Positions 16,310 through 27,945 of a stretch of DNA of 64,000 nucleotides are shown here, one piece after another. Source of the stretch: Psychrobacter sp. MF31 (GTDB taxonomy: Bacteria; Pseudomonadota; Gammaproteobacteria; Pseudomonadales; Moraxellaceae); assembly GCF_012847335.1 (NCBI RefSeq), contig NZ_JABBDX010000003.1, positions 186,001-250,000 on the forward strand. The letters are read 5' to 3'. A model generated the notes under the pieces. It was given only the letters and a program-made list of their open reading frames with translations, ran no database searches and was not told where the DNA came from. The first letter of the stretch is position 1, and every line of letters starts with the position of its first letter. A program made the translations under genes and the position numbers.

Positions 16310-19300
16310 TTATAAGTTATCTTGACCAAGCTCTTGGGCAAAGGCTTCATCAAAGCTGGTAAAGTCTTTGTTCTCAGTGCTGGCGGTAATATCAAACGCC
16401 GCACTTAGATCATTGTCTTGAAGCGATTGCTCCAATTTTTCTTTTCGCGATCTGTGATAAGCAAGCCCAGTTCCCGCTGGAATCAAGCGACCAACCACCA
16501 CGTTTTCTTTTAAGCCGCGAAGGTCATCGACTTTGCCAGTAACTGCCGCTGCTGTCAGCACGCGCGTGGTTTCTTGGAACGATGCTGCCGAGATAAAGCT
16601 TTCGGTTGCAAGGCTGGCTTTGGTGATACCAAGCAATTGACGCTCAAACTGAACGGGGAATTTATTTTCCGCAATCAATTTAGCATTTAATGCTTTGACA
16701 TCCGCGTACTCAACCTGATCGCCTTTGAAGTAGCTTGAATCGCCGCCATCGGTTACTTCAACCTTGCGCAGCATTTGACGAATAATGACTTCGATGTGCT
16801 TGTCATTAATCTTCACGCCTTGCAAGCGGTAAACTTCTTGAACCTCGTTCACGATATAGTTAGCAAGCGCCGTTTCACCTTTTAAGCGTAAAATATCATG
16901 TGGGTTTTGCGGACCGTCAGCAATGACTTCACCGCGAGCCACCGTCTCATTTTCAAAGACGTTGATTTGACGCCATTTTGGAATCAGCTCTTCATGGACT
17001 TCGCCATCTTCATTGGTGATAATAAAGCGATTTTTGCCTTTGGTTTCTTTACCGAAGCTGACCACGCCGGTCATCTCAGCCATAATGGCGTGATCTTTAG
17101 GACGACGTGCTTCGAACAAATCAGCAACGCGCGGTAGACCACCGGTAATGTCCTTGGTTCCTGATGACGCTTGTGGAACGCGACCGAGTACCGATCCTGC
17201 AGCCACTTCTTCACCATCGCCAACACGGATAATGGTTTCAGCAGGAAGAAAGTAAACAACTTCTTTACCTTCATCTGTGTTTAAGATAATGGCTGGTCGC
17301 AAGTCTTTGGCGGCACTTGATCGATCACGCGTTGCCAAAATCTCAAACGAGCTCATGCCGGTTGCTTCATCGATCTTCACCGTGGCTGTCATACCATCGG
17401 TAATGTCGCTAAAACGCGCTTTACCGGCAAATTCTGTGATAATTGGATGAGTATGCGGATCCCATTTGGCAATGGTTTGACCGGCATCAACCAAGTCTTT
17501 ATCACGAACTAACACGCTTGAGCCGTAAGGGACTTTATAGCGCTCACGCTCACGACCAAGCTCGTCCGTCAAGGCAATTTCAGCAGATCGCGAAACGATA
17601 ACTAAGTGACCGTCAGTATGCTCAACCGTTTTCATATTATGGAACTGAACTTGACCGCCGTTACGAACGGAGATGCTGTTGTCCACAGAAGCCGAGCTTG
17701 CCGCCCCGCCCACGTGGAAGGTTCGCATGGTCAACTGAGTTCCCGGCTCACCAATAGACTGAGCTGCCATCACCCCTACAGACTCGCCAATGTTCACTTT
17801 ATGACCGCGAGCCAAGTCACGACCATAGCACTGTGAGCAAACGCCATGAGCCACATCACAAGTGATGACGGAGCGAACCCAAATGTCATCAATCGCGTTT
17901 TCATCTAAAATCGTGACCCACTGCTCATCAATGAGCGTTCCTGCGGGCACTAAGACTTTTGAATCATCATCGTTGTAAGTCACATCACGAGCCGTCACCC
18001 GACCAAGTACCAAATCACCAAGTTTTTCGATGATTTCGCCACCTTGGATGTGCGGGGTCATAAGCAAACCTTGCTCAGTACCACAATCATCGCTGGTAAT
18101 GACCAAGTCTTGCGCCACATCAACCAAACGGCGGGTTAAGTAACCTGAGTTTGCGGTTTTAAGCGCGGTATCTGCCAAGCCTTTTCGAGCACCGTGAGTT
18201 GAGATGAAGTACTGCAACACGGTCAAGCCTTCACGGAAGTTCGCTTTAATCGGCGTCTCAATGATCGAGCCGTCCGGTTTTGCCATCAATCCACGCATTC
18301 CGGCAAGCTGACGAATCTGAGCGGCGCTACCACGAGCCCCTGAGTCCGACATAATAAAGATTGAGTTAAAGGATTTTTGCTCTTCTTCCTCACCTTCAGC
18401 ATTAATCACTTTATCGGTTGCTAAGTTGTCCATCATCGCTTTAGCAACTTTATCGTTGGTTCGTGACCAAATATCGACCACTTTGTTATAGCGCTCACCG
18501 GCGGTCACAAAGCCTTGCTCAAACTGATCTTCAATTTCGCGGACTTCAGCGTCTGCTAAATCGATAATTTGTTTTTTGCTTGGCGGGATGACCATGTCAT
18601 CAAGACCAATTGACACGCCTGATAACGTTGCTTGCGCAAATCCAAGGTACATCATTTGGTCAGCAAACATGACACTGTCTTTTACGCCCATTTTACGGTA
18701 GCACGAGTTGATGAGGCGTGAGATGTTTTTCTTGGTCATCTCTTGGTTACACTCATCAAACGACATGCCTTTTGGCATCACATTCCAAATGAGCAATCGA
18801 CCAGCCACGGTTTCTTTTAGACTGGTTTCTTTGGTTTTGTTGCCATCTTCATCGATATGCGTTTCAGTTACCCGAACTTTAATCTTGGCATTCACATGCA
18901 AGTCGTTTGAACCAATCGCACGAAGTGCTTCATTTACCGAGGCAAATACCATGCCTTCGCCTTTGGCATTGATTGCTGAACGGCTGATGTAATAAAGCCC
19001 TAAAACCACGTCTTGTGACGGAACAATAATCGGATCACCGTTTGCAGGCGATAAGATATTGTTGGTTGACATCATAAGCGCGCGCGACTCAAGCTGAGCC
19101 TCGAGCGTCAACGGCACGTGGACTGCCATTTGGTCGCCGTCAAAGTCGGCGTTAAACGCGGTACAAACGAGCGGATGCAACTGAATGGCTTTACCTTCAA
19201 TCAATACCGGCTCAAATGCTTGCAATCCCAAACGGTGAAGCGTTGGCGCACGGTTAAGCAGCACAGGATGCTCGCGAATCACCATCGCCAGCATATCCCA

Positions 19301-20530
19301 AACTTGCGGCTCTTCGCGCTCGACCATTTTTTTGGCGGCTTTGATTGTGGTGGCTAAACCATGAGTCAATAGCTTGTTATAAGTAAATGGCTTGAACAGT
19401 TCAAGCGCCATTTTTTTAGGCAAGCCGCACTGATGCAAGCGCAGCGTGGGTCCTACTACGATGACCGAACGACCTGAGTAGTCAACCCGCTTACCAAGTA
19501 AGTTTTGACGGAATCGACCTTGCTTACCTTTAATCATGTCGGCAAGCGATTTCAAGGGACGCTTGTTGCTGCCAGTAATGGCGCGACCACGGCGACCGTT
19601 ATCTAAAAGCGCATCGACCGATTCTTGAAGCATACGTTTTTCGTTACGAACGATGATGTCCGGCGCGTTCAGCTCAAGCAGGCGCTTTAAACGGTTATTA
19701 CGGTTAATCACGCGGCGATACAAATCGTTCAGATCAGACGTTGCAAAACGACCACCTTCAAGTGGAACGAGCGGTCGCAAATCCGGTGGCAAGACTGGCA
19801 AAATGGTCATGACCATCCACTCAGGCTTGTTGTTTGAATCGCGAAACGCTTCAAGCAATTTTAGGCGCTTAGACATTTTTTTAAGCTTGGTTTCAGAGCC
19901 TGTTTGCGGAATGGCTTCACGAAGCTCATCGATTTCAACGTCCAAATCAATGTCTTTTAATAGGTCTTGAATCGCTTCTGCGCCCATTTTGGCAACAAAT
20001 TCATCGCCAAACTCTTCAAGGGCTTTAAAATAATCTTCATCATCAAGAAGCTGATATTTTTCAAGACTGGTTAAACCCGGTTCTGTGACGATATAGCTTT
20101 CAAAATACAGGACGCGCTCGATATCACGAAGCGTCATATCAAGAAGCAAACCGATACGGCTAGGAAGCGATTTTAAAAACCAAATGTGCGCTACCGGACT
20201 TGCAAGATCAATATGACCCATTCGGTCGCGGCGAACTTTGGCGGTCGTGACTTCAACGCCACATTTTTCACAAATTACGCCTTGGAATTTACGGCGTTTA
20301 TATTTTCCGCAAAGACATTCAAAGTCTTTGACAGGTCCAAAAATTTTGGCACAAAACAAACCATCGCGCTCAGGTTTAAACGTGCGATAGTTAATGGTTT
20401 CAGGTTTTTTGACCTCACCATGCGACCATGATTTGATGGTGTCAGGGGAAGCAAGGGTAATTTGAATACTATCAAACTCACGGCTGCCAGTTCCGGCAGA
20501 GCTTTGCATAATATCGAGTAAATCTTTCAA
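16310..20530 (-). CDS. rpoC: DNA-directed RNA polymerase subunit beta'
   Basis: Catalytic subunit of RNA polymerase; 1406 residues, almost the E. coli length of 1407. The active-site [14 protein letters not shown] holds the three Mg-binding aspartates, and the N-terminal zinc-binding Cys residues are in CLCGKY and CEKCG. The start is a TTG at 20530: it gives MKDLLDIMQ, matching the conserved MKDLL start of RpoC, and GGAGA lies 7 bases upstream. A later ATG would lose the conserved N-terminus. It follows rpoB by 143 bases and ends at a terminator. Confidence 0.99.
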   Translation of the reverse strand: MKDLLDIMQSSAGTGSREFDSIQITLASPDTIKSWSHGEVKKPETINYRTFKPERDGLFCAKIFGPVKDFECLCGKYKRRKFQGVICEKCGVEVTTAKVRRDRMGHIDLASPVAHIWFLKSLPSRIGLLLDMTLRDIERVLYFESYIVTEPGLTSLEKYQLLDDEDYFKALEEFGDEFVAKMGAEAIQDLLKDIDLDVEIDELREAIPQTGSETKLKKMSKRLKLLEAFRDSNNKPEWMVMTILPVLPPDLRPLVPLEGGRFATSDLNDLYRRVINRNNRLKRLLELNAPDIIVRNEKRMLQESVDALLDNGRRGRAITGSNKRPLKSLADMIKGKQGRFRQNLLGKRVDYSGRSVIVVGPTLRLHQCGLPKKMALELFKPFTYNKLLTHGLATTIKAAKKMVEREEPQVWDMLAMVIREHPVLLNRAPTLHRLGLQAFEPVLIEGKAIQLHPLVCTAFNADFDGDQMAVHVPLTLEAQLESRALMMSTNNILSPANGDPIIVPSQDVVLGLYYISRSAINAKGEGMVFASVNEALRAIGSNDLHVNAKIKVRVTETHIDEDGNKTKETSLKETVAGRLLIWNVMPKGMSFDECNQEMTKKNISRLINSCYRKMGVKDSVMFADQMMYLGFAQATLSGVSIGLDDMVIPPSKKQIIDLADAEVREIEDQFEQGFVTAGERYNKVVDIWSRTNDKVAKAMMDNLATDKVINAEGEEEEQKSFNSIFIMSDSGARGSAAQIRQLAGMRGLMAKPDGSIIETPIKANFREGLTVLQYFISTHGARKGLADTALKTANSGYLTRRLVDVAQDLVITSDDCGTEQGLLMTPHIQGGEIIEKLGDLVLGRVTARDVTYNDDDSKVLVPAGTLIDEQWVTILDENAIDDIWVRSVITCDVAHGVCSQCYGRDLARGHKVNIGESVGVMAAQSIGEPGTQLTMRTFHVGGAASSASVDNSISVRNGGQVQFHNMKTVEHTDGHLVIVSRSAEIALTDELGRERERYKVPYGSSVLVRDKDLVDAGQTIAKWDPHTHPIITEFAGKARFSDITDGMTATVKIDEATGMSSFEILATRDRSSAAKDLRPAIILNTDEGKEVVYFLPAETIIRVGDGEEVAAGSVLGRVPQASSGTKDITGGLPRVADLFEARRPKDHAIMAEMTGVVSFGKETKGKNRFIITNEDGEVHEELIPKWRQINVFENETVARGEVIADGPQNPHDILRLKGETALANYIVNEVQEVYRLQGVKINDKHIEVIIRQMLRKVEVTDGGDSSYFKGDQVEYADVKALNAKLIAENKFPVQFERQLLGITKASLATESFISAASFQETTRVLTAAAVTGKVDDLRGLKENVVVGRLIPAGTGLAYHRSRKEKLEQSLQDNDLSAAFDITASTENKDFTSFDEAFAQELGQDNL

Positions 20531-20673
20531 GTTGCGTCTCCGTTCTTTTAATCATCCGCAAGGGGTTAATCCTTGCAAACTGAAGGCAATGAATCAGGTT
20601 GAGATAACACCAAAAGCAGTCTCAATTGCGACCACTTTTGGTAAAAAAAGCAAAGCTTTTGGCTTAATTAAAG

Positions 20674-23600
20674 CTAGTTGCTTTCTTTTAACTCAATATT
20701 TATTCCCAGCGATTTGATTTCTTTGGTCAATACGTTAAATGATTCCGGCATTCCAGGGTCCATGTACTGCTCGCCATCGACAATGTTTTTGTACATTCGC
20801 GTCCGACCTTCAACGTCATCCGATTTAACGGTGAGCATCTCTTGCAAGGTGTAGGTTGCGCCATAAGCTTCAAGCGCCCAAACTTCCATCTCACCAAAGC
20901 GCTGACCACCAAATTGAGCTTTACCACCAAGCGGCTGCTGAGTGACTAGCGAGTAAGATCCAGTTGAACGCGCATGCATTTTGTCATCGACCAAGTGGTT
21001 GAGCTTGAGCATATACATGTAGCCGACGGTCACTTTACGGTCAAATTTTTGACCAGTTCTGCCATCATAAAGCGTTTGCTGACCGTCACGTGACAGCCCT
21101 GCAAGCTCAAGCAGCTCTTTGACTTGATGCTCATGAGCGCCGTCAAATACCGCCGTTCCCATTGGAACACCTTCACGTAAGTTACCCGCTAATGCAATGA
21201 TATCATCATCCGTCAAGCTGTCTAAATCAACGCCTTCACCGCCAACTTGGTTATAAATTTTGTCTAAAAATTCACGAAGCTCGCTCACTGCCGCTTGGGC
21301 TTTGAGCATCCCATCAATTTTTTCACCAAGACCTTTAGCTGCCATTCCCAAATGCGTCTCAAGAACCTGACCGATGTTCATCCGCGAGGGTACACCAAGT
21401 GGGTTCAACACGATATCAACGGTGTTGCCATGCTCATCATACGGCATGTCTTCAACCGGCATGATTCGTGACACCACCCCTTTGTTACCATGGCGACCTG
21501 CCATTTTATCACCAGGCTGGATGCGGCGTTTCACTGCCAAATAAACTTTAACAATTTTTTGAACGCCATGCGCCAAGTCATCGCCTGCGGTCAATTTGCG
21601 TTTTTTCTCAGCAAATTTGCTGTCGATGTCTTTTTGCTTATCGACCAAGTAATCAGCAATCTGCACCAAACGCTCAGAGATTTCTTCTTCAACTGGCTGA
21701 ATGTCAAGCAAGGTTTCAAGCGACATGTCTTTCATCGCCTCACTCGTCATGACCGTTCCAGCTTTAAGCCCTGCACCGCCGCTGACTTTTTGACCGTTGA
21801 GCAGGTTACTAATACGACCGCGAGCCGCTTCTTCAAAGATACGCAATTCTTCTTTTAAGTCTTTACGGTAGCTGTCAAGCTGCGACTTTTCAATCGCGCG
21901 AGCGCGAGCGTCTTTTTCAACGCCATCACGGGTGAAGACTTGAACGTCAATGACCGTGCCTTTGCTTGACGTTGGAACGCGAAGTGAGGTGTCTTTCACG
22001 TCCGCTGCTTTTTCACCAAAAATCGCGCGAAGTAGTTTTTCTTCGGGTGTTAATTGCGTCTCACCTTTTGGCGTCACTTTACCGACCAAAATATCACCGG
22101 CATCAACTTCTGCACCAATATAAACGATCCCTGCTTCATCCAAGTTAGAAAGCGCAGCTTCACCAACGTTTGGAATATCAGCGGTAATCTCTTCCGTACC
22201 AAGCTTCGTATCACGCGCCACACAAGTTAATTCTTGAATGTGGATCGTAGTAAAACGGTCTTCTTTCACCACTTTTTCAGACAATAAGATGGAGTCTTCA
22301 AAGTTGTAACCATTCCAAGGCATAAAGGCGATGCGGATATTTTGACCTAGCGCCAATTCGCCCAAATCGGTTGATGGACCATCGGCTAAAATATCGCCTG
22401 AGGCAATGCTGTCGCCTTGGTTGACAATGATGCGCTGGTTGATACACGTGTTTTGGTTAGAGCGGGTATATTTGATCAAGTTATAAATATCAATACCGGC
22501 TTCACCTGCGGTCATTTCTTCTTCGTTCACACGAACGACAATCCGCGAAGCATCCACATCTTCAATCACGCCACCACGTTTGGCAATCACACAAACGCCA
22601 GAGTCACGAGCAACGTGACGCTCCATTCCGGTGCCAACCAAAGGCTTATCGGCGCGAAGCGTTGGCACGGCTTGGCGCTGCATGTTTGATCCCATCAATG
22701 CTCGGTTAGCATCGTCATGCTCAAGGAACGGAATCAAGCTTGCGGCAACGGAAACAACCTGACTTGGTGACACATCCATATGCGTCACTTTATCTGCAGG
22801 CATCCGCACAAACTCGCCATAGCTACGAACGCTGACCATCTCATCGCTTAGCTCGCCATTGTCATTCATTGGCGAATCCGCTTGCGCAATCACTGTGCCA
22901 ACTTCTTCGATCGCAGATAAGTACTCGATCTCATCAGTTACTTTGCCATCAACCACGCGGCGATACGGCGTTTCTAAAAAGCCAAAGCTGTTGGTTTTTG
23001 CAAAAACGGCTAATGAGTTGATCAAACCAATATTTGGACCTTCTGGCGTTTCAATCGGGCAGACGCGACCATAGTGAGTATCATGAACGTCACGAACCTC
23101 AAATCCTGCACGCTCACGGGTCAAACCACCAGGACCTAACGCTGAAACACGGCGCTTATGGGTAATTTCCGACAAGGGGTTATTTTGATCCATAAACTGT
23201 GACAACTGACTTGAACCAAAGAATTCTTTGATTGCCGCCGCCACTGGTTTTGAGTTGATCAAATCTTGTGGTGATAAGTTGTCAGATTCCGCTGAGCTTA
23301 GACGCTCTTTAACCGCACGCTCAACGCGAACCAGTCCCACGCGGAATTGGTTTTCAGCCATCTCGCCCACTGAGCGAATCCGGCGGTTTCCTAAATGGTC
23401 AATATCATCAACTTCGCCGCGACCGTTACGAATTTCGATCAGCTCTTTTAAAACATTGATAATGTCTTCATTGGTAAGAACGCTGCGGGCGCGCTGAACA
23501 TCAGGATCATCGGTGTTTTCAAACTCAAGACCCAAGCGGCGGTTAAATTTCATCCGACCAACATTGGATAAGTCATAGCGATCGGCGTTAAAGAACATGC

Positions 23601-24780
23601 TTTCAAACAGCTTTTCAGCAGTATCAACCGTTGGTGGCTCGCCTGGTCGCATGACTTTATAAATTTCGATCAATGCTTCTTCACGGCTTGAGGTAGAATC
23701 AGCACGAAGGGTATCGGCAATATAAGTGCCTTGATCGATGTCATTGGTGAATAAAATGCTAAATTCTTTAATACCAGCAGCGCTGATTTTTACCAATAAT
23801 TCGTGGTCAATCAAGGTATTCGCGCGAGCAATTACCTCGTCATCAACGATAATATCTTGAGCTAAAATGCGCTCATAAAGGTATTCATCAGGAACGGCAA
23901 TTTTGGTCATTCCGGCTTCTTCAAGCTGACGAATTCGGCGCGCGTTAATGCGTTTGCCTTGCTCAACGATTACCTCACCTTCAGGCGATACGATATCGAA
24001 CTGAGCCATCTCGCCACGAAGACGATCGGCAACAAGATCAATTTCAAACTGATCTTCACCTTTATAAACTGAAACTTTGTCAAAGAACAAATCTAAGATG
24101 GTTGCTGTATCAAGACCAAGCGCTCGTAAAATTATCGAGGCTAGCAGCTTACGGCGACGGTCAATCCGCGCAAATACCAAATCTTTGGCATCAAATTCAA
24201 AATCAAGCCATGAACCACGGTAAGGAATGATGCGAGCGTTATAAAGCACTTTACCACTGGAGTGCGATTTGCCTTTATCATGGTCAAAAAATACCCCAGG
24301 TGAGCGGTGCAATTGCGATACGATCACCCGCTCGGTACCATTAATAATAAACGTACCGTTAGCAGTCATGAGTGGAATTTCACCCATATAAACGCTTTGC
24401 TCACGAATGTCTTTAATCGCCGCTTTACTGTCTTTATCTTTGCTGTCTTTGTCTTTAATAATCAGACGGATTTTAACACGCATGGGAGCGGCAAACGTTG
24501 AACCGCGAAGGATACACTCGCGCTCATCAAATTCAGGAGTTCCTAAATAGTACTCAACAAACTGAAGCTCTGCATTTCCCGAATGACTTTCGATCGGAAA
24601 AATAGAGGAAAAAGCAGCTTGTAAACCAATATTCTCACGAGCTTTGGGCTTTTTATGCTCTTGCAAAAACTGCTCGTAAGAATCTACTTGAATAGACAAT
24701 AAATAGGGAATGTCCATCACAGCGGGCAATTCAGCAAAACTTTTGCGAATACGCTTTTTTTCAGTATAGGAATATGCCAT
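20674..24780 (-). CDS. rpoB: DNA-directed RNA polymerase subunit beta
   Basis: 1368 residues. The rifampicin-binding region reads [19 protein letters not shown] and [14 protein letters not shown], without known resistance changes at the Asp/His/Ser positions, so the predicted state is rifampicin-sensitive. A short Lys/Asp/Ser repeat ([10 protein letters not shown]) sits near residue 110 where E. coli has an unrelated loop. The start ATG has AAGGACTTTCG upstream. It is preceded by a 609-base gap with a terminator-like attenuator after rplL, so rpoBC is probably expressed by partial read-through and perhaps its own promoter. Confidence 0.99.
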   Translation of the reverse strand: MAYSYTEKKRIRKSFAELPAVMDIPYLLSIQVDSYEQFLQEHKKPKARENIGLQAAFSSIFPIESHSGNAELQFVEYYLGTPEFDERECILRGSTFAAPMRVKIRLIIKDKDSKDKDSKAAIKDIREQSVYMGEIPLMTANGTFIINGTERVIVSQLHRSPGVFFDHDKGKSHSSGKVLYNARIIPYRGSWLDFEFDAKDLVFARIDRRRKLLASIILRALGLDTATILDLFFDKVSVYKGEDQFEIDLVADRLRGEMAQFDIVSPEGEVIVEQGKRINARRIRQLEEAGMTKIAVPDEYLYERILAQDIIVDDEVIARANTLIDHELLVKISAAGIKEFSILFTNDIDQGTYIADTLRADSTSSREEALIEIYKVMRPGEPPTVDTAEKLFESMFFNADRYDLSNVGRMKFNRRLGLEFENTDDPDVQRARSVLTNEDIINVLKELIEIRNGRGEVDDIDHLGNRRIRSVGEMAENQFRVGLVRVERAVKERLSSAESDNLSPQDLINSKPVAAAIKEFFGSSQLSQFMDQNNPLSEITHKRRVSALGPGGLTRERAGFEVRDVHDTHYGRVCPIETPEGPNIGLINSLAVFAKTNSFGFLETPYRRVVDGKVTDEIEYLSAIEEVGTVIAQADSPMNDNGELSDEMVSVRSYGEFVRMPADKVTHMDVSPSQVVSVAASLIPFLEHDDANRALMGSNMQRQAVPTLRADKPLVGTGMERHVARDSGVCVIAKRGGVIEDVDASRIVVRVNEEEMTAGEAGIDIYNLIKYTRSNQNTCINQRIIVNQGDSIASGDILADGPSTDLGELALGQNIRIAFMPWNGYNFEDSILLSEKVVKEDRFTTIHIQELTCVARDTKLGTEEITADIPNVGEAALSNLDEAGIVYIGAEVDAGDILVGKVTPKGETQLTPEEKLLRAIFGEKAADVKDTSLRVPTSSKGTVIDVQVFTRDGVEKDARARAIEKSQLDSYRKDLKEELRIFEEAARGRISNLLNGQKVSGGAGLKAGTVMTSEAMKDMSLETLLDIQPVEEEISERLVQIADYLVDKQKDIDSKFAEKKRKLTAGDDLAHGVQKIVKVYLAVKRRIQPGDKMAGRHGNKGVVSRIMPVEDMPYDEHGNTVDIVLNPLGVPSRMNIGQVLETHLGMAAKGLGEKIDGMLKAQAAVSELREFLDKIYNQVGGEGVDLDSLTDDDIIALAGNLREGVPMGTAVFDGAHEHQVKELLELAGLSRDGQQTLYDGRTGQKFDRKVTVGYMYMLKLNHLVDDKMHARSTGSYSLVTQQPLGGKAQFGGQRFGEMEVWALEAYGATYTLQEMLTVKSDDVEGRTRMYKNIVDGEQYMDPGMPESFNVLTKEIKSLGINIELKESN

Positions 24781-25333
24781 CGAAAGTCCTTACAGTAGTC
24801 GTGAAAACAATGAAAAAGCGTGACTTAGTGCCCTATCAGCCCTAAGATCACGAAAATGCTTACGTAACGCTAAACTATTTTCAATTAACCATTGCCTTGA
24901 TTCATTTTAAGGAATATCCCAAAAAATAACTTCAAGTCAATCCTTAAATTAAATAATCTATGGCTTAAAATTAGAGGAAAAATAATTCAAGCTCAATGAC
25001 ATGGCGGTTTTTGTCAGAATTTCAATACCCAATAATTTAATATCTGATTGACAAATCATAATCAAAAATTAAATAATATGGTTAAATACAAAGAGTGACG
25101 GTGTCGATTTTCACTCTTATTACGCCTAGTAAAGCTTCATTATAAAATATAAAATCATAAAGCGCGCAGACGCAGAAAAATGCCAAACGTCAAATGACAT
25201 TTAGCATCATCAAGAAAATAAAAATTCTGGCATTGGCACATGCATGTAAATTGTCTGTCCTTTTGATGGGTATCCACCAGATTATGCTTACAAAATGTTG
25301 GTAGACACAAAAGGTCAATTGACATATTTTAGC
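24781..25333. other. Long non-coding gap between rplL and rpoB
   Basis: No supported gene here. The stretch is AT-rich. Two things are visible: an inverted repeat AAGAGTGA (25091-25098) with TCACTCTT (25111-25118), which would form a hairpin in the rpoB leader RNA, and a TATAAT on the minus strand at 25139-25144 with no matching -35 box. E. coli also has a long rplL-rpoB spacer with an attenuator and RNase III site. An RNA control role is plausible but not shown. Confidence 0.5.
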
Positions 25334-25373
25334 AAAAAAAAGCTGGCAATGCAAGCGCATTACCAGCTTTTTT
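25334..25373 (-). terminator. Strong hairpin between rplL and rpoB (attenuator/terminator)
   Basis: On the minus strand AAAAAAGCTGG pairs with CCAGCTTTTTTT, and an inner AATGC pairs with GCATT around GCTT. It lies 16 bases after the rplL stop and ends in a T run. Position and structure match the partial terminator known between rplL and rpoB in E. coli, which lets ribosomal protein genes be transcribed more than rpoBC. Confidence 0.85.
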
Positions 25374-25389
25374 AGAGCAAAACTTGAGC

Positions 25390-25764
25390 TTATTTTAACT
25401 CAACAGTTGCACCAGCTTCTTCAAGCTTTTTCTTCAATTCTTCAGCTTCGGCTTTAGACGCGCCTTCTTTGATAGGAGCTGGGGCGCTTTCAACTAAGTC
25501 TTTAGCTTCTTTTAAGCCAAGGCCAGTTGCTTCACGAACGGCTTTAATAACGCCAACTTTCTTGTCACCAAAGCCCGCTAGGATCACGTCAAACTCGTCT
25601 TTTTCTTCAGCAGCAGCAGCGCCTTCAGCAGCAGCAGGAGCGGCAGCAACAGCAGCGGCAGCAGTTACGCCGAATTTTTCTTCCATAGCGCTGATTAATT
25701 CAACGATGTCCATTACTGACATTTCAGCGATTGCGTTTAACACATCATCTTTAGATAGTGCCAT
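25390..25764 (-). CDS. rplL: 50S ribosomal protein L7/L12
   Basis: 124 residues. An N-terminal dimerisation domain is followed by a long Ala-rich hinge (about residues 35-55) and the C-terminal factor-binding domain with [20 protein letters not shown]. It forms the mobile stalk that recruits EF-Tu, EF-G and other GTPase factors. The ATG has CGGAGAGTTCTC upstream. It follows rplJ by 105 bases, forming the L10-L12 stalk pair. Confidence 0.99.
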   Translation of the reverse strand: MALSKDDVLNAIAEMSVMDIVELISAMEEKFGVTAAAAVAAAPAAAEGAAAAEEKDEFDVILAGFGDKKVGVIKAVREATGLGLKEAKDLVESAPAPIKEGASKAEAEELKKKLEEAGATVELK

Positions 25765-25869
25765 GAGAACTCTCCGTTTTCTGATAAAATTTAAATAAAT
25801 TTAACATCAATGCGGCAGGATAATTAATAATTGCCAATAGCATTGAGGTTAAAGGGTTAAAACAAGCAA

Positions 25870-26397
25870 TTAAGCGGCTTCTTTTGCATCTTTGACTGCT
25901 GCTACAGTGCGAACAAATTTGCCAGGAACCTCTTTCATGGTACGAGCAAGCTTGGTCACTGGTGCTTTCATGGTTGCCATCAAGATTGCTAAAGCTTCGT
26001 CGCGAGTTGGTAACTTCGATACGCGCTCAAGCTCTTGTGGACCAAAGACTTCACCGCCAACTGAGATCAATTTGGTCTCAAGGGTTGGGTTTTCTTTGCT
26101 AAAGTCGTAAACGACGCGAGCAGCAGATCCCAAATCTTCCATTGAGAAAGCCAAAAGTAATGGCCCAGTTAGACTATCTGACATACACTCAAACTTTGTG
26201 CCTTCAAAAGCGCGTTTGGCAAGGGTATTTTTAACCACTTTTAAAACGACGCCTTTTTCACGGGCTTGTTCACGAAGCTTAGTAAGTTTCGCAACACCAA
26301 TACCATGATATTCGGCAGCAACTGCTGAGTAAGCATTAGCAGCAACTTCAGACACTTCAGCCACAACTTGTTGTTTTTGTTCTAGCGTTAATGCCAT
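25870..26397 (-). CDS. rplJ: 50S ribosomal protein L10
   Basis: 175 residues starting MALTLEQKQQVVAEV. I chose the ATG at 26397 because AAGGAGTCAACTT lies directly before it; an upstream in-frame start at 26463 would add 22 unconserved residues and swallow the ribosome binding site. L10 anchors L7/L12 dimers to the ribosome and, with L12, represses its own operon by binding the leader RNA. A recognisable L10 leader lies upstream (see 26560-26660). Confidence 0.99.
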   Translation of the reverse strand: MALTLEQKQQVVAEVSEVAANAYSAVAAEYHGIGVAKLTKLREQAREKGVVLKVVKNTLAKRAFEGTKFECMSDSLTGPLLLAFSMEDLGSAARVVYDFSKENPTLETKLISVGGEVFGPQELERVSKLPTRDEALAILMATMKAPVTKLARTMKEVPGKFVRTVAAVKDAKEAA

Positions 26398-26559
26398 AAG
26401 TTGACTCCTTAATCTTATCAAGCTTTTATCATTAATAATAAAAGCTGACTTGATACGACACATTATTTAAAGCAAAAAGCCTTTAAATAACGACTGATTA
26501 CGGCACCGTTATCAGAATAAACATCGAGAAATAAAAAATTATTGCTCTATCATAAACTG
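26398..26559 (-). other. rplJ 5' leader downstream of the L10-binding structure
   Basis: No gene. On the minus strand this AT-rich RNA segment connects the L10-binding element to the rplJ start. A perfect inverted repeat, AGCTTTTAT (26421-26429) with ATAAAAGCT (26438-26446), lies shortly before the ribosome binding site and could affect initiation. Confidence 0.5.
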
Positions 26560-26660
26560 TTTGGGTCACCGTCTGCGTAGGCCAATACAATCTTACGATT
26601 GCAATCAATTAACAAAGATCAAGCGCAAGCGCCTATCATCTTTTACCTACGGTCTTAGAC
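26560..26660 (-). promoter_or_regulatory. L10 leader RNA (autoregulatory site for rplJL)
   Basis: Read on the minus strand the element begins AAGACCGTAGGT and, about 75 bases later, ends CCTACGCAGACGGTGACC. The two ends pair (CCGTAGG with CCTACG) and enclose a variable stem region. This pair of sequences matches what I recall of the conserved L10 leader of E. coli and other bacteria, where L10-(L12)4 binds to repress translation. It sits between rplA and rplJ, exactly where expected. Confidence 0.8.
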
Positions 26661-26743
26661 AGCGCATAAGCTGCGCTGACCTAATTTTTAAAATAAGATT
26701 AAATAGCTTTTTTTAGCCTTGTTAAATAAGGGCTAAAAGCTGA
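26661..26743 (-). other. Hairpins between rplA and the L10 leader
   Basis: Two stems can be read: CAGCGCA with TGCGCTG at about 26661-26679, and AGCTTTT..AGCC with GGCTAAAAGCT at about 26704-26740, just after the rplA stop. Neither is followed by a clear T run, so they look like processing or leader structures rather than full terminators. Confidence 0.45.
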
Positions 26744-27445
26744 TTATTTTGCCACGCGGTAGGGTACAGGATCAATGCTCAGTCCTGGTCCCATAGTGCT
26801 TGATAGCGTAATTTTTTTGATGTAAACACCTTTTGAAGTTGCAGGTTTTGCACGCTTCAAATCATTAAGCAAGGCTTGAGCGTTTTGCTCAATTTGGTCT
26901 GCATTAAAGCCGATTTGACCAATCGTGGTATGGATGATACCCGCTTTGTCAACACGGTACTGCGCCTGACCTGCTTTAGTGTTAGCAACTGCTTCTGCAA
27001 CGTTTGGTGTTACTGTGCCAACTTTTGGGTTTGGCATTAAGCCGCGAGGTCCTAGGATAGTACCAAGCTGACCTACAATTCGCATAGCATCAGGAGCGGC
27101 GATAACCACATCAAAGTCCATGTTGCCCGCTTTGATTTGCTCAGCCAAATCTTCAAAGCCTACGATATCTGCACCAGCTTCTTTAGCGGCTTCAGCAGCA
27201 GCGCCTTGAGCAAATACAGCAACGCGTTTGGTTTTGCCTGTTCCTGCAGGAAGATTGGTTGCACCACGAACTACTTGGTCTGATTTACGTGGATCAACGC
27301 CCAAGTTTACGGCGATGTCGATTGACTCTTTGAATTTTGCTGGTGGCAAATCATTAAGCAATTGCACCGCTTCTTCGAGGGTATAAAGCTTTTCGTTATC
27401 GATTCGGCTTTGGATTTCTTTTTGGCGTTTGGTAAGCTTACTCAT
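26744..27445 (-). CDS. rplA: 50S ribosomal protein L1
   Basis: 233 residues; forms the L1 stalk at the ribosomal E site and in E. coli also represses the rplKA message. Recognisable stretches are [39 protein letters not shown] and [16 protein letters not shown]. It begins directly after the rplK stop, with GGAGGGTGTGTAA as ribosome binding site inside the end of rplK. Co-transcribed with rplK. Confidence 0.99.
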   Translation of the reverse strand: MSKLTKRQKEIQSRIDNEKLYTLEEAVQLLNDLPPAKFKESIDIAVNLGVDPRKSDQVVRGATNLPAGTGKTKRVAVFAQGAAAEAAKEAGADIVGFEDLAEQIKAGNMDFDVVIAAPDAMRIVGQLGTILGPRGLMPNPKVGTVTPNVAEAVANTKAGQAQYRVDKAGIIHTTIGQIGFNADQIEQNAQALLNDLKRAKPATSKGVYIKKITLSSTMGPGLSIDPVPYRVAK

Positions 27446-27877
27446 TTACACACCCTCCACGGTGATTCCCATTGAACGGGCAGTTCCGGCAATGGTACGA
27501 ACCGCTGCATCAAGATCAGCGGCAGTCAAGTCAGCGTCTTTGGTTTTGACGATTTCTTCTAACTGCTCACGGCTCACGCTTCCTACTTTAGAAGTGTTTG
27601 GCGTTCCTGATCCTTTAGCAATCCCAGCAGCTTTACGAAGTAAATAAGCGGCTGGTGGCGATTTCATGATAAAGGTGAATGACTTATCGCTATAAACGGT
27701 AATTTCCGTTGGGATAGGTAATCCTGGCTCTTGACTTGAAGTGGCGGCGTTAAATTCTTTACAGAACGCCATGATGTTCACCCCTTTTTGACCCAAAGCT
27801 GGACCAATTGGTGGTGAAGGGTTTGCTTTGCCAGCAGGCACTTGTAGTTTGATGTAGCCATCAATCTTCTTTGCCAT
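27446..27877 (-). CDS. rplK: 50S ribosomal protein L11
   Basis: 143 residues. Contains the Pro-rich N-domain motif [18 protein letters not shown] and the C-terminal RNA-binding domain. L11 lies at the GTPase-associated centre and is needed for RelA activation. The 68-base gap after nusG contains GGGGAGC followed by ATTACC before AATAAGGAGAC; this may be an L1 target like that known for E. coli rplKA, but I could not test the fold. Confidence 0.99.
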   Translation of the reverse strand: MAKKIDGYIKLQVPAGKANPSPPIGPALGQKGVNIMAFCKEFNAATSSQEPGLPIPTEITVYSDKSFTFIMKSPPAAYLLRKAAGIAKGSGTPNTSKVGSVSREQLEEIVKTKDADLTAADLDAAVRTIAGTARSMGITVEGV

Positions 27878-27945
27878 GATTGTCTCCTTATTGGGTAATG
27901 ACGCCTATTGATCAAAAAACAATAAGCTCCCCGGTTTAAAATTAT

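Noticed and set aside
21490-21858. 122-codon plus-strand open frame inside rpoB
   Set aside because: Antisense to a conserved part of the beta subunit; no independent signals.
26398-26463. N-terminal extension of L10 from an upstream start at 26463
   Set aside because: Adds 22 unconserved residues and covers the good AAGGAG site of the true ATG at 26397.
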